NCBI GenBank assembly: GCA_028095925.1
Contig: JAOHCW010000002.1
Coordinates: forward strand, 1 to 64,000
Source: Aquiluna sp.
Lineage (GTDB): Bacteria > Actinomycetota > Actinomycetes > Actinomycetales > Microbacteriaceae
Direction: 5' to 3'
Length of the DNA: 64,000 bases
The translations under genes and the position numbers were made by a program. The first letter of the stretch is position 1, and every line of letters begins with the position of its first letter. Shown here piece by piece: positions 42,752 through 52,367 of the stretch. The notes under the pieces were generated by a model that was not told the DNA's origin, ran no database searches, and worked only from the letters and a program-made list of their open reading frames with translations.

Positions 42752-44056
42752 TTGAGCGATTACCTGCTCTTAGTTTTTGGTGTCTTGCTGGTTCTCGGCA
42801 CCGGTCTTTTTGTTGCAAGTGAGTTCGCGATTATCAATGTCGACAAAGTCGACCTTGAGTCTCGAAAAGCAGGCGGTGAAAAGGGCCTTGAGCTTCCCAT
42901 CAAGGCTGTCTCAACGACTGCAACCCAGCTCTCCTCGGCTCAGCTGGGCATAACGCTGACTACCCTTCTGACCGGTTTTGTTGCCGAGCCAGCTCTGTCT
43001 AGGCTCCTGACACCTTGGCTGAGCAGCTTTGGGTTGGATTCGAGCACCATCTCGGCCTTGGCGGTGGTGCTCGCAATGACCATTGCGACCGTTGCCAGCT
43101 TCCTAATTGGTGAGCTTGTGCCTAAGAACATGGCACTTAGCGCCCCCAGAAAAGTATTGAAGCTGGTTGTGGCCTTTCAGCTCGGCTTCACGTTTGTTTT
43201 CAAGCCGCTCATAGTTTTCTTGAACAACAATGGCAATTGGTTCGTCAGAAGATTCGGAATCGAACCAAAAGAAGAGCTTTCTGCTGCAAGGACGGCAGAA
43301 GAGCTTGCCTCTCTGGTCAGGCGCTCTGCGATGCTGGGTTCCCTGGAGTCCGACACGGCCAAACTGCTTGAGAAGACACTCGGCATGAGCACGCTGACCG
43401 CAAGCGACATCATGACTCCAAGACCCAAGATGCACTCTCTAGAGCGCGAGCAGAGCAGCGCGGACTTGGTCACCCTCGCTCGCGCATCGGGCCACTCCAG
43501 ATTTCCGATCCTCGGCGAGGATGCCGACGACATTATTGGTGTCGCGCACCTAAAGCAGGCCGTTGCAATTCCGCTGGAGCGCAGGGCGAATGTTCCCGTT
43601 ACCGCCGTGATGGTTGAGCCGGTGAGAGTTCCCGAGACCATGCCGCTTGACAATCTCATTCTGCACCTTCGCAACCGCGGGTTGCAGTTTGGAGTTGTCG
43701 TCGATGAATACGGCGGAACCGCTGGCATCGTGACTTTGGAGGATGCTGTCGAGGAGTTGGTCGGAGAGCTAGCCGATGAGCATGACCGCGCAAAAGCGCC
43801 AATTCTGGCGGCCTCCGACGGCTCGGTTACTTTTAGTGGCCTGGCAAGACCCTCAGAGCTGAGGGAGGTCGGGCTCGAGATAGCTGATGACGAGGACTAC
43901 GACACCATGGCTGGCTTTGTTATGGCAGAGCTTGGAAAGATCCCTCAGGAGGGGGACCTTGTTGAACTTCCAACCGGGCAGCTTCGAGTTATCCGCATGG
44001 ATGGCAGGCGCGTAGACCGCATCAAGTACTCGCCAGAGGTGACCGATGGCGAATGA
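42752..44056 (+). CDS. hemolysin family protein: CNNM (DUF21), CBS pair and CorC domain
   Basis: A 434-residue membrane protein. The DUF21/CNNM transmembrane part covers about 1-190 (ASEFAIINVDKVDLESRKAG, STTATQLSSAQLGITLTTLL, IGELVPKNMALSAPRK). A CBS-domain pair (about 205-330, ASDIMTPRPKMHSLE, VVDEYGGTAGIVTLEDAVEE) and a C-terminal CorC_HlyC domain follow (MDGRRVDRIK). Such proteins are implicated in Mg2+/Co2+ efflux. TTG start. It overlaps the next, related gene by 11 bp, so the two form a paralogous operon. Confidence 0.92.
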   Translation: MSDYLLLVFGVLLVLGTGLFVASEFAIINVDKVDLESRKAGGEKGLELPIKAVSTTATQLSSAQLGITLTTLLTGFVAEPALSRLLTPWLSSFGLDSSTISALAVVLAMTIATVASFLIGELVPKNMALSAPRKVLKLVVAFQLGFTFVFKPLIVFLNNNGNWFVRRFGIEPKEELSAARTAEELASLVRRSAMLGSLESDTAKLLEKTLGMSTLTASDIMTPRPKMHSLEREQSSADLVTLARASGHSRFPILGEDADDIIGVAHLKQAVAIPLERRANVPVTAVMVEPVRVPETMPLDNLILHLRNRGLQFGVVVDEYGGTAGIVTLEDAVEELVGELADEHDRAKAPILAASDGSVTFSGLARPSELREVGLEIADDEDYDTMAGFVMAELGKIPQEGDLVELPTGQLRVIRMDGRRVDRIKYSPEVTDGE

Positions 44057-45086
44057 TCTGATGGGTCTGGTTTGGCTCGTTGTTCTACTTGTAATGAGTG
44101 CTTTTTTTGTCGGCAGCGAGTTTGCGGTCATCTCTGCTCGCAGAGCACAGATTGAACCCAAGGCCGACGAGGGAAACAGGTTTGCGAAAATCACACTGAA
44201 GGCGATGGAGCAGGTGTCGCTCATGCTGGCAACCGCTCAGCTCGGAATCACGATTGCGGCTTTGCTTTTGCTTGTGATTGCTGAACCTTCCATTCACCAC
44301 CTGCTAGAGATTCCACTGGGCGCACTGGGGCTGGACTACCAGACCACCTCGATTGTCAGCTTTGTGATTGCCCTGCTCCTGGTTACCTATCTCCACGTGG
44401 TGCTTGGTGAAATGCTGCCCAAGAACATTGCGATTTCAATCCCGACCTCGGCGGCACTTGTTTTAGCCCCGCTTCTCTACGGTGTTGCTCAGGTTGTAAA
44501 GCCAGTGGTGTGGCTGATGAACCAGATTTCAAATGGCATCTTGAGGATCTTTGGCTTTGAGCCAAGAGATGAGGCAAACACCGCATTCACCCTCGATCAG
44601 GTCGAAGACATTGTCGCTGAATCGCGGAAACACGGCACCCTCGAGGACTCCTCGGCAACCATCTCCAACGCATTTGAATTCACGGAAAAAATAGTTGGCG
44701 ATGTCACCCACCCCCTTGCCGAGCTGGTAACACTTCCAACCGACGCCTCCCCGGCGATGCTGCAGGAGGCAGTTGCCGAGCATGGCTTCAGCCGCTATCC
44801 CGTCAAGAATGAGTACGGAGACCTGATTGGTTACTGGCACATCAAGGACGCACTGACCGACGATGAAGCGAAGTTTTCTCTACCGCTTGCAACAAAGAAG
44901 CTCCGCACCATGATCTCAATTCCAGACAGCGCAGAGCTTGAAGATGCGCTTGCTCAGATGCGGAAGACCGGCGCTCACATCGCGAGAAGCTTCTCCTCGG
45001 ATGGCAAGATCACCGGGTGTTTGTTCCTCGAGGACATCATTGAGGTCTTGGTCGGCGAGATCAAAGACGCCACCACTAGGCGCTAG
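44046..45086 (+). CDS. hemolysin family protein: CNNM (DUF21) with CBS pair, no CorC domain
   Basis: A 346-residue paralogue of the upstream gene. Transmembrane CNNM part (about 1-180: VGSEFAVISARRAQIEPKAD, LATAQLGITIAALLLLV, LGEMLPKNIAISIP), then one CBS pair (about 200-340) ending IEVLVGEIKDAT. The C-terminal CorC_HlyC domain is missing. The two-gene arrangement, one long and one short protein, is common in actinobacteria and suggests a hetero-oligomer for divalent cation export, which is inference. The 3' end overlaps a convergent ene-reductase gene by 11 bp. Confidence 0.9.
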   Translation: MANDLMGLVWLVVLLVMSAFFVGSEFAVISARRAQIEPKADEGNRFAKITLKAMEQVSLMLATAQLGITIAALLLLVIAEPSIHHLLEIPLGALGLDYQTTSIVSFVIALLLVTYLHVVLGEMLPKNIAISIPTSAALVLAPLLYGVAQVVKPVVWLMNQISNGILRIFGFEPRDEANTAFTLDQVEDIVAESRKHGTLEDSSATISNAFEFTEKIVGDVTHPLAELVTLPTDASPAMLQEAVAEHGFSRYPVKNEYGDLIGYWHIKDALTDDEAKFSLPLATKKLRTMISIPDSAELEDALAQMRKTGAHIARSFSSDGKITGCLFLEDIIEVLVGEIKDATTRR

Positions 45087-46152
45087 GGAATCTTCCCCGC
45101 TCATACTGAACCGGCCATTCAGTTTCAACGCCCAGCTCATGGGCTGCCCTCAGGGGGAAGTAGGGGTCTCTTAGAAACTGCCTAGCGGCCATGATCACGT
45201 CTACCTGGCCCGACTGCAGTATCGCTTCCGCCTCCTCAGCACTGGTTATCTGGCCGACGGCGGAGACGGTCGCGTTTGTTGCCTGCGAGGTGGACTTGCT
45301 GAAGTTGACCTGGTAACCCGGACCGGTTGGAATCTTGACCCCTGTGACTAAACCGCCCGAGCTGATATCAAAGAGATCAGCACCTGCTTCCCTGGCCCAA
45401 ATTGCCACCTGGTTGGTCTGTTCTTGGTCCCAGCCACCTTCTACATAGTCGGTTGCGCTGAAGCGAACCATCATCGGCATGCCATCACCAATCTCCTCGC
45501 GGACACTCCCCACAATCTCAAGCAGCAGCCTCGCTCGGTTTTCGAGAGTTCCGCCGTACTCGTCAACTCGGTTGTTGGTTATCGGAGAGAGAAACTGGTG
45601 GATTAGGTAGCCGTGGGCTGCGTGAATCTCTAGGGCATCGAAGCCTGCTGCAACCGCCCTTCTCGCTGCACCTCGGAATTCCTCAACCAGTGAAGCAATC
45701 TCTGCGGTTTCCAAGATTCTTGGGGCGCTGTAGCCCTCAAAGGCAACATTTGTGGCCGAGTAGCTCTGCCAGCCGCCATCAGCTATTGGCACCGTTCCAG
45801 TCCCGGACCAAGAGCGATAGGTGCTGGCCTTCCTGCCAGCATGCGCGAGTTGTAGGGCACTTACTGACCCCGCGCTTCTGATGAAGTCGGTCACCTTCTT
45901 CCAACCCGGAATCTGCTCGTCACCCCAAATCCCTGGGCACCACGGCGAGATTCTTCCCTCGGGATTCACCGCGGTAGCTTCTGCCATGACTAGGCCTGCT
46001 CCACCTATCGCCCTTGTTCCCAGGTGTACTAGGTGCCAATCGCCAACAACACCGTCTTGGTTCTCGCACGAATACATACACATCGGTGATACCCAAAGAC
46101 GGTTCTTAATTTCAAGTGACCGAATCTTGATGGGGCTAAACAGCAAACTCAT
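45076..46152 (-). CDS. NADH:flavin oxidoreductase/ene-reductase (YqjM-like Old Yellow Enzyme)
   Basis: FMN-dependent TIM-barrel oxidoreductase of 358 residues. It starts MSLLFSPIKIRSLEIKNR and contains VSPMCMYSCENQDG (active-site Cys region of the YqjM class), QLAHAGRKAS (FMN and substrate His/Arg), FDALEIHAAHGYLIHQFLSP and the C-terminal phosphate-binding AARQFLRDPYFPLRAA. It would reduce activated alkenes; physiological substrate unknown. ATG 46152 overlaps the MFS stop by 4 nt (ATGA), which fixes the start. It is co-transcribed with the upstream MFS exporter. Confidence 0.93.
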   Translation of the reverse strand: MSLLFSPIKIRSLEIKNRLWVSPMCMYSCENQDGVVGDWHLVHLGTRAIGGAGLVMAEATAVNPEGRISPWCPGIWGDEQIPGWKKVTDFIRSAGSVSALQLAHAGRKASTYRSWSGTGTVPIADGGWQSYSATNVAFEGYSAPRILETAEIASLVEEFRGAARRAVAAGFDALEIHAAHGYLIHQFLSPITNNRVDEYGGTLENRARLLLEIVGSVREEIGDGMPMMVRFSATDYVEGGWDQEQTNQVAIWAREAGADLFDISSGGLVTGVKIPTGPGYQVNFSKSTSQATNATVSAVGQITSAEEAEAILQSGQVDVIMAARQFLRDPYFPLRAAHELGVETEWPVQYERGRFPSA

Positions 46153-47324
46153 TTGTTGAGCCTTCCAAGTTGCGGCCATGCAAGCACAATGAATATTCCC
46201 AGCAGTGCGCCCCAACCAATTGCAAAGTTCAGTGGGACCGCAAGGGTCAATAGGCCAATTATCGACGGGCCGGCGAGGCCTCCGATGTAGGTGATTCCAA
46301 CCACGCGTGCCATGTTCCTGCCGGAGTGTGAGGCTTCGCCGATTTCGCCGCCGGCTGCAAATAGCTGAGGCACAACACCAGAAATCCCTAGGCCAAGAAG
46401 GAACCAGAAGAACAGCGAAATTTCGTAGGTTGGCGCGATTGACTGGAGCCCAATCGCTACCGCCGCAGCCACCGAACCCCAGACAATTACGAAGCCTCTG
46501 CCCTTGGCCTCAACGATGCGGTCGATAAAGATTCGTCCCAGAATCATGCCTACGTTGAACGCGGCTAATCCCCACGCGGCACTCGATGCCGTAACCATCT
46601 GGACATCTCGCAAATAAAGTGCTGACCAGTCTTGGGCAACGCCCTCGATGATTGCCCCGGAAGCGCTCATTAGCCCGGCAAGAATCACGAAACCAAGCAC
46701 GCTCCTGTTCGCCTTGCTTGCTGCTTTGCCGACACTCTTCTCTTGGCTTCGGTCCACGTTTGCCTTGTCTGGTAGCAGCCAGCCGGCCATGAAGAGCCCG
46801 ACCAAGCTAAGAGTTATGCCCACCACCGGCAAGGTCTGAGCTTGGCTGAAGCCAGAAGAAATAGTTGCAAACCCGAGCGCAGCGCCTGCGAGCCCTCCTA
46901 CTGACCAAAACAGATGAAAAAAGGTGAAGATCGGCTTTTTGTTTTCCTTCTCCACCTGAAGAGCGGCACCATTCATCCCTACGTCAACCCCGGCGATGCC
47001 AAAGCCCAGCAGCAAGATGGCAAGACCCAGAGAAACTTCATCTTGAGCAAAAGCGGGACCCAGCAGCGAGAGGCCAACTGCAACACCGCCGACTCTCGTG
47101 GCAGTCTTGCTGCCGATGTGGTCGATCATCCAACCAAATACCTGCATTGCAATAAATCCCCCGAGTCCGCTAAACATCAGAAGCGCTCCGAGTACGGAGT
47201 AGTCAATGCCTACGGTTTTCTCGATAAGCGGAATGTGGACGGCCCACAAGGCCAGGGCAGAGCCTCCGGAAACGAAAAAGAAGGAGACTGCGATCTTGGA
47301 GCGGAGTAAATTCACAGGCTCCAC
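46149..47324 (-). CDS. MFS transporter
   Basis: A 12-helix carrier of 391 residues. Motif-like loops include MIDHIGSKTATRVGG between helices 2 and 3 and FIDRIVEAKGRGFVIVWG in the second half; the N-terminus is VSFFFVSGGSALALWAVHIP. It resembles the FucP/YbjJ-type MFS group that lacks clear substrate signatures. GTG 47324 starts one base after the metX stop; GTG 47315 is an alternative with GGAG upstream. It sits in the line metY-metX-MFS-ene-reductase, all minus strand and nearly touching. Confidence 0.85.
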   Translation of the reverse strand: MEPVNLLRSKIAVSFFFVSGGSALALWAVHIPLIEKTVGIDYSVLGALLMFSGLGGFIAMQVFGWMIDHIGSKTATRVGGVAVGLSLLGPAFAQDEVSLGLAILLLGFGIAGVDVGMNGAALQVEKENKKPIFTFFHLFWSVGGLAGAALGFATISSGFSQAQTLPVVGITLSLVGLFMAGWLLPDKANVDRSQEKSVGKAASKANRSVLGFVILAGLMSASGAIIEGVAQDWSALYLRDVQMVTASSAAWGLAAFNVGMILGRIFIDRIVEAKGRGFVIVWGSVAAAVAIGLQSIAPTYEISLFFWFLLGLGISGVVPQLFAAGGEIGEASHSGRNMARVVGITYIGGLAGPSIIGLLTLAVPLNFAIGWGALLGIFIVLAWPQLGRLNK

Positions 47325-47325
47325 T

Positions 47326-48531
47326 CTAGGACTCGATAAGCCCCTTTAGTCTGCTACCGACCTCTTGTATTTCAATCAAGAATCCGTCGTGGCCAAATTC
47401 GCTCTGGATGACCTGTAGCTCACCGCCATAGAGTGCGCCTGAGATGTGCTCGGCAATAATTCTCTGCCCCGAAAGCGGAAACAGCCGGTCGCTATCGAGC
47501 CCGAGAACCAGGGTTCTACAGGTGATCTTGGATAGCGCAGATTCGACACTCTCTCTGTCTCTTCCAACATCGTGGGAGTTCATGGCATTGACCAGCGTGA
47601 AATAGCTATTGGCATCAAACCTGCGCACAAACTTATTGCCGTGAAAATCAAGGTAGCTCTCTACCGCGAACTTGCCGCGCTCGGTCAGCGGGCTCACCTG
47701 AGACTGCCAGGTTCTTCCAAAGCGGTGATTCAGCTCGGCGGGGGAGCGGTAGTTCAAAAGTGCCATGCGCCTGGCAAGAGCAAGGCCCTTGTGCGGGCCG
47801 AAGCCGGGCTTTGCTTCGTAGTACCAGCCAGCTGCAAAGTTACTGTCAGAGCGAATTGCCTCGAGCTGCACTGTGTTGAGAGCTATCTGGTCGCTAGTTG
47901 AAAACGGCGGGGCAGCAAGTACCGCCAATCGGGCAATGCTCTCTGAATTCTCAATTGCCATCTCTAGAGCATGCATTCCAGCCATCGAACCGCCGATGAC
48001 GGCGTGCCACTGAGAGATACCGAGCTGCTCTGCAAGCAGCTCAAAGCTTCTTGCCTGATCTCTGATGGTGAGCTGCGGAAAAGCAGGTCCGTACTCGCGT
48101 CCGTTTTTATCTAGTGAGCTCGGTCCCGTGGAGCCCTGGCAGCCACCTAGAACGTTGGGTGTAATGACGAAGTACTTGTCGGTATCGAGAGCAAGACCGG
48201 GGCCAATTAGGCCGTTCCACCAACCTGATGTCGGGTGGCCATCGCCTGCATTTCCGGAGGTATGGCTATCTCCGGTTAGCGCGTGAAGAACCAGAATTGC
48301 ATTTGTGCGATCGCTGTTGATTTCGCCCCAGGTCTCATAGGCAAGCCTTGCTCCCTCGAGCCGGCCGCCTGATTCAAGATCGAGATTGAAAACCTCGGAG
48401 AACTTGCGGTCTCCGACCGGGTCTCCTACCAGCCAGGCGCCGGTCGCGGGGGGTCTGCCGACCAGCTGACGACGCTGCTCCTCGGAGATGAACTCCGAGG
48501 GAGCAGAGTCTTCAGATATCTGGAAGTCCAT
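47326..48531 (-). CDS. metX: homoserine O-acetyltransferase
   Basis: Alpha/beta-hydrolase-fold enzyme activating homoserine with acetyl-CoA for methionine synthesis. The nucleophile Ser lies in AVIGGSMAGMHALEMAI, preceded by NVLGGCQGSTGPSSLD and ILVLHALTGDSHTSG; the triad His is in SEFGHDGFLIE near the C-terminus and the Asp in VLGLDSDRLFP. Length 401. The ATG directly follows the metY stop, so methionine genes metY-metX are one operon. The product supplies MetY with O-acetylhomoserine. Confidence 0.95.
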   Translation of the reverse strand: MDFQISEDSAPSEFISEEQRRQLVGRPPATGAWLVGDPVGDRKFSEVFNLDLESGGRLEGARLAYETWGEINSDRTNAILVLHALTGDSHTSGNAGDGHPTSGWWNGLIGPGLALDTDKYFVITPNVLGGCQGSTGPSSLDKNGREYGPAFPQLTIRDQARSFELLAEQLGISQWHAVIGGSMAGMHALEMAIENSESIARLAVLAAPPFSTSDQIALNTVQLEAIRSDSNFAAGWYYEAKPGFGPHKGLALARRMALLNYRSPAELNHRFGRTWQSQVSPLTERGKFAVESYLDFHGNKFVRRFDANSYFTLVNAMNSHDVGRDRESVESALSKITCRTLVLGLDSDRLFPLSGQRIIAEHISGALYGGELQVIQSEFGHDGFLIEIQEVGSRLKGLIES

Positions 48532-49827
48532 TTATTTTGCGGCAGCAAAACCCTTCTGCAGGTCAGCGACGATGTCATCGTAGCTTTCTAGACCAACTGA
48601 GAGCCTCACCAGTCCAGGGGTGACGCCGGTTGTGGCCTGGTCGGCCTCGCTCAGCTGAGAGTGAGTGGTTGAGGCCGGGTGGATGACTAAAGACCTCACA
48701 TCGCCAATGTTGGCAACGTGGCTGTGAAGCTCAAGGCCGTCAACGAACTTCACTCCAGCGTCAAGGCCTCCCTCTATTTCAAATGACACGATCGCTCCAG
48801 CACCCTTGGGAGCGTAGGTTTTGTGAGCCTGGTTGTAGGGCGAGCCAGGAAGGCCTGCATAGTTCACGCTCTTTACCTGAGGGTGGGCCTCAAGCCACTG
48901 CGCTACCTTGCTGGCGTTCTCGACGTGGCGCTCCATTCTTAGGCTCAGGGTCTCGATGCCCTGAATCAGTGAGAAGGCGGTGTCGGGGGAGACCGCAGCA
49001 CCTATGTCCCGAAGCAGCTGAACCCTTGCCTTGATTATGTAGGCAATGCCGTCACCTAGAGCATCGGTGTAGACGACGCCGTGGTAACTCGGGTCCGGCT
49101 GGGTGAGACCTGGGAACTTGTCAGACTTTGACCACTCGAACTTTCCACCATCTACGATCGCACCTGCAACTACGGTGCCGTGCCCGCCTAGGAACTTGGT
49201 GGCTGAGTGGACGACGATGTCGGCGCCGTGCTCGAGAGGCTTGATGAGGTAGGGGGTCGCTACGGTGTTGTCGACGATCAGTGGCACACCGTTCTTGTGG
49301 GCCACGGAGGCAACCTTTCTAATGTCGAGAATCGAAACCTTTGGGTTTCCGATGGTCTCGGCGAAGAAGAGCTTGGTGTTTGGCTTTACCGCCTGCTGCC
49401 ACTCGTTCTCGTCGTCCTGGTTCTCGACGAAGGTGACCTCGATACCAAGCTTGGCGAGTGTGTACTTGAAGAGGTTATAGGTTCCGCCATAGAGCGTGGA
49501 GGAAGAGACGATGTGGTCTCCAGCTTGGGCAATGTTCAAAACCGCAAAGGTTTCAGCTGCCTGACCGCTCGCGAGCAACAGGGCTGCGGTGCCGCCCTCG
49601 AGTGCGGCGATGCGCTTCTCAGCAACATCTTGGGTTGGGTTCATGATGCGGGTGTAGATGTTGCCGAACTCAGCTAGTCCAAACAGGTTACGAGCGTGCT
49701 CGGCCGAGTTGAAGGTGTAGGCAGTGGTTTTGTAGATAGGCACTGCACGTGCGTTGGTTGCTGGGTCGCTCTCGGCGCCGGCGTGGATCTGCTGGGTCTC
49801 GAATCCCCAGTTTGCTGCATCAGTCAT
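48532..49827 (-). CDS. metY: O-acetylhomoserine sulfhydrylase
   Basis: PLP enzyme of the Cys/Met metabolism family (431 residues) making homocysteine from O-acetylhomoserine and sulfide. PLP lysine in [16 protein letters not shown], with [23 protein letters not shown] and the C-terminal [20 protein letters not shown] typical of the family. It is the first gene of metY-metX and its ATG has GAGGAAAG 5 nt upstream. No SAM riboswitch was seen in the 88 nt before it. Together with cysK-cysE it covers sulfide assimilation into both sulfur amino acids. Confidence 0.95.
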   Translation of the reverse strand: MTDAANWGFETQQIHAGAESDPATNARAVPIYKTTAYTFNSAEHARNLFGLAEFGNIYTRIMNPTQDVAEKRIAALEGGTAALLLASGQAAETFAVLNIAQAGDHIVSSSTLYGGTYNLFKYTLAKLGIEVTFVENQDDENEWQQAVKPNTKLFFAETIGNPKVSILDIRKVASVAHKNGVPLIVDNTVATPYLIKPLEHGADIVVHSATKFLGGHGTVVAGAIVDGGKFEWSKSDKFPGLTQPDPSYHGVVYTDALGDGIAYIIKARVQLLRDIGAAVSPDTAFSLIQGIETLSLRMERHVENASKVAQWLEAHPQVKSVNYAGLPGSPYNQAHKTYAPKGAGAIVSFEIEGGLDAGVKFVDGLELHSHVANIGDVRSLVIHPASTTHSQLSEADQATTGVTPGLVRLSVGLESYDDIVADLQKGFAAAK

Positions 49828-49915
49828 TGCGTCTTTCCTCGGGTAAAGAAGTAATTGGTAAAACTATGAACGATTGCGCGTCGACGGGCAATCTTGCAGG
49901 TAACAAGAAGTAACT

Positions 49916-51112
49916 TTAGCCCAGGTGCTCCATGGCAAGCGAGGCCAGTAGGGCCGAGCAGAGCGGCAGCACTGAGTCGTCAAATGTAGCCTTCGCCGAG
50001 TGGTTGGTCGGCGCTGTTTGGTAGTCGATCTCAGGCGGGCAGGCACCAACGAAGACAAATGCTCCCGGTACCTCGGCAACTATCGATGCGAAGTCCTCAC
50101 CTCCCGCAATCGGGTTCTGCATCGGAACATACCCGGCCTCACCCACAAGGCTCTTCGCGACCTCTTCAACTCGCTCAACACTGGCTGCGTCGTTCATCAG
50201 CACTTTGGTGGCACGTCCGAATTCGACTTCAGCGCTCAGGCCAAAACCCTCTGCTATCGAGTGGATGAGCTTTGGGGCTAGCTCATGAAGTTTCTTGGTG
50301 TTTACCTCCGAAAAGGTTCTCACCGTTGCCCCAAAGCTTGCCGAGTCCGCAATGACATTGGTGGTGGAATCGTCGCCAGCGCGGATCCAACCGACGTTGA
50401 GAATGACCGGGTCGAACTGATCGAAGCTCTTATTAATTAGGTTCTGCAGTGCAGTTATCGCCTCAACCATCGGGGTTACAGGGTCCTTGCTTAGCCACGG
50501 CATCGAGCCGTGACCGCCGGAGCCATGGAAGCTAACGTGTAGGTCACCGGCGGATGCCATCAGCGGTCCTGGCTTGCAGGCAATCGCGCCCAGCGGCAGT
50601 GAGGTGAAAACGTGGAGGCCATAGGCTGCAACCGGCCTAGAGCCTGTTAGCTCGAGCATGCCCTCCTCAATCATGAGGTCGGCGCCATGGTGGCCCTCTT
50701 CGCCCGGCTGGAACCAAATCAGCACATCACCATTGAGCTCTTCTTTATGACTTGCCAGAATCTGAGCTGCGCCTATGGCGCCTGCCATATGCAGGTCGTG
50801 GCCGCAGGCATGCATAAAGCCATTAGTTGAGGCATACTCCAGCCCGGTCTCCTCTTCAACTTTGAGGGCGTCCATATCGGCTCTGAGTAAGACGGTTGGT
50901 CCGGGCTTTCCTCCGCGGATCACAAGAGCCATCGAGGTGAGGTCCTTGCCCAGGGTTATCTCGCCGAGGCCTTCGATTGATTCAAGGATTCTTGCCTGAG
51001 TTTTAGGCAGGTCCAGGGCGAACTCTGGGATTTGGTGGAGTTCTCGCCGGATACCGACAAGTGTTTGGGCATGTCCCGCTGCTTCCGCCAGCAAGGCCTT
51101 CGAATCAAGCAT
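49916..51112 (-). CDS. M20 family metallopeptidase/amidohydrolase
   Basis: Zinc-dependent hydrolase of 398 residues related to N-acyl amino acid and hippurate amidohydrolases. RRELHQIPEFALDLPKTQ is the N-terminal signature; metal ligands lie in MHACGHDLHMAGAIGAAQIL, WFQPGEEGHHGADLMI and the late GGEDFASIVAEVPGAF. The dimerisation insertion carries FHGSGGHGSMPWLSKDPVTP. Likely role is hydrolysis of N-acylated amino acids or peptide fragments; substrate unknown. AAAGGAG lies 5 nt before the ATG. It is divergent from ung, 50 bp apart. Confidence 0.93.
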   Translation of the reverse strand: MLDSKALLAEAAGHAQTLVGIRRELHQIPEFALDLPKTQARILESIEGLGEITLGKDLTSMALVIRGGKPGPTVLLRADMDALKVEEETGLEYASTNGFMHACGHDLHMAGAIGAAQILASHKEELNGDVLIWFQPGEEGHHGADLMIEEGMLELTGSRPVAAYGLHVFTSLPLGAIACKPGPLMASAGDLHVSFHGSGGHGSMPWLSKDPVTPMVEAITALQNLINKSFDQFDPVILNVGWIRAGDDSTTNVIADSASFGATVRTFSEVNTKKLHELAPKLIHSIAEGFGLSAEVEFGRATKVLMNDAASVERVEEVAKSLVGEAGYVPMQNPIAGGEDFASIVAEVPGAFVFVGACPPEIDYQTAPTNHSAKATFDDSVLPLCSALLASLAMEHLG

Positions 51113-51150
51113 CTTTGCTCCTTTTAGCTCAGCACTTATCTTCGCACTTT

Positions 51151-51156
51151 TACTAT
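51151..51156 (+). promoter_or_regulatory. -10 element of ung (leaderless)
   Basis: TACTAT, then 6 nt (TGGCTC), then ATG 51163. This decides the start against the longer frame from 51061. Confidence 0.6.
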
Positions 51157-51162
51157 TGGCTC

Positions 51163-51804
51163 ATGCTCGATTCGATCCACCCGTCCTGGCAGCCCCTCTT
51201 CGATGAGCAGGCTGAGGTCTTGGATGAGATTCTGGCTGCTCTGCCCAAAGGAGGAATCACACCCAAAAAGGAGCAATTATTTAGGGCGTTTGAGCATGCT
51301 CCTGAGCACTATCGAGTCTTGATTGTTGGTCAGGATCCGTATCCAAATCCGCTCCACGCAATCGGCCTTGCCTTTGCCGTCCCAGAGGGAACAAAGCCGC
51401 CTCCTCCGAGCCTAAGAAATATTCTTTTGGAGCTTGAGAGCGATCTTGGAATAGTTCGCGATGGCTTTATTGAGAGCTGGTCTCTTCAGGGCGTGATGCT
51501 GCTAAATCGCCACCTGAGCACACTGGAAAATCAAACTGCAGCTCACGTCTTGCTTGGTTGGGACCGTTTCACCTCTGCCGCTTGCCGCTACCTGGTAAGT
51601 GCTAATAAGGGCAGGCTGGTTGCGATTTTGTGGGGGGCGAAGGCGCAGGAGCTTGTTCCGGAACTAGGTGCTGCAAAGGTCATTAGCTCTCCGCATCCCT
51701 CCCCGCTTTCCTCATACCGAGGGTTCTTTGGGTCAAAACCTTTTTCTGGTTGTAACAAAGCACTTCTAGAGTTGGGATGTGAGCCGATTGATTGGAGCCG
51801 CTAG
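51163..51804 (+). CDS. ung: uracil-DNA glycosylase
   Basis: Family 1 glycosylase removing uracil from DNA in base excision repair. About 213 residues from ATG 51163. Catalytic motif VGQDPYPNPLHAIGLAFAVP with D58 (the position usually His is Pro, a form common in actinobacteria) and the C-terminal PHPSPLSSYRGFFG with H178 in the DNA-intercalation motif. The frame upstream to 51061 overlaps the M20 gene and is rejected. A leaderless promoter precedes it. A GNAT gene follows with a one-base overlap. Confidence 0.95.
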   Translation: MLDSIHPSWQPLFDEQAEVLDEILAALPKGGITPKKEQLFRAFEHAPEHYRVLIVGQDPYPNPLHAIGLAFAVPEGTKPPPPSLRNILLELESDLGIVRDGFIESWSLQGVMLLNRHLSTLENQTAAHVLLGWDRFTSAACRYLVSANKGRLVAILWGAKAQELVPELGAAKVISSPHPSPLSSYRGFFGSKPFSGCNKALLELGCEPIDWSR

Positions 51805-52367
51805 TGGTTGATTCCGAAACCAGGTGGCGACTGGTTCGCAAACTCAGGCAGAACCCCGAGGAGCCTCAGATTCCAGTGGTAATTCGCGATGCTCTCGAGC
51901 AGGATCTGCCGCAGGTTAGGGACATCTACAACTTCTTCATTCAAAACACCGTCATCACCTTTGATGACAAGCCCCTTGACCTTGGCTACTGGCAGGACAT
52001 TCACAAGCTACTAACTAAGAATTCGCTACCCTTCATAGTGCTCGCAAGGGGAGAGCAAGTGTTGGGTTTTGCCTATGTTGCACCCTGGCGCCAGAAGACC
52101 AGCTACCTAAAGATTGTCGAGAACTCCATTTACCTGGCGGCCGCGGCCACCGGAAAGAAACTTGGCAGCAGGTTATTCGATGAGCTAATTGAGCGCTGCC
52201 GGCAATCGGGCATCAAGGAGATCATTGCGGTCATTGCCGACCGCGGGGCTCACGCGTCTATTGCGCTGCATAAGAAGCATGGCTTTTTGGAGCAGGGCCA
52301 CCTCGCGGATGTGGCGGTGAGGTTTGGCAGGCCAATTGGCAGCTATTTGTATTCGCTGAAGCTCTAG
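51804..52367 (+). CDS. GNAT family N-acetyltransferase (phosphinothricin acetyltransferase-like)
   Basis: About 187 residues from GTG 51804, where GGAG at 51794-51797 is 6 nt upstream; TTG 51792 is the longer alternative. After a 30-residue N-terminal tail, the GNAT fold follows with IRDALEQDLPQVRDIYNFFI, FAYVAPWRQKTSYLKIVENS and the acetyl-CoA loop GKKLGSRLFDELIERC, then IALHKKHGFLEQGHLADV. The pattern resembles the Pat/YncA methionine-sulfone/sulfoximine group, but the acceptor is unknown. Co-transcribed with ung. The 3' end overlaps deoR by 4 bp. Confidence 0.88.
   Translation: MVDSETRWRLVRKLRQNPEEPQIPVVIRDALEQDLPQVRDIYNFFIQNTVITFDDKPLDLGYWQDIHKLLTKNSLPFIVLARGEQVLGFAYVAPWRQKTSYLKIVENSIYLAAAATGKKLGSRLFDELIERCRQSGIKEIIAVIADRGAHASIALHKKHGFLEQGHLADVAVRFGRPIGSYLYSLKL

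Noticed and set aside
49828-49915. possible SAM or other methionine riboswitch before metY
   Set aside because: Only 88 nt are available and no conserved stems or SAM-box sequence is visible.
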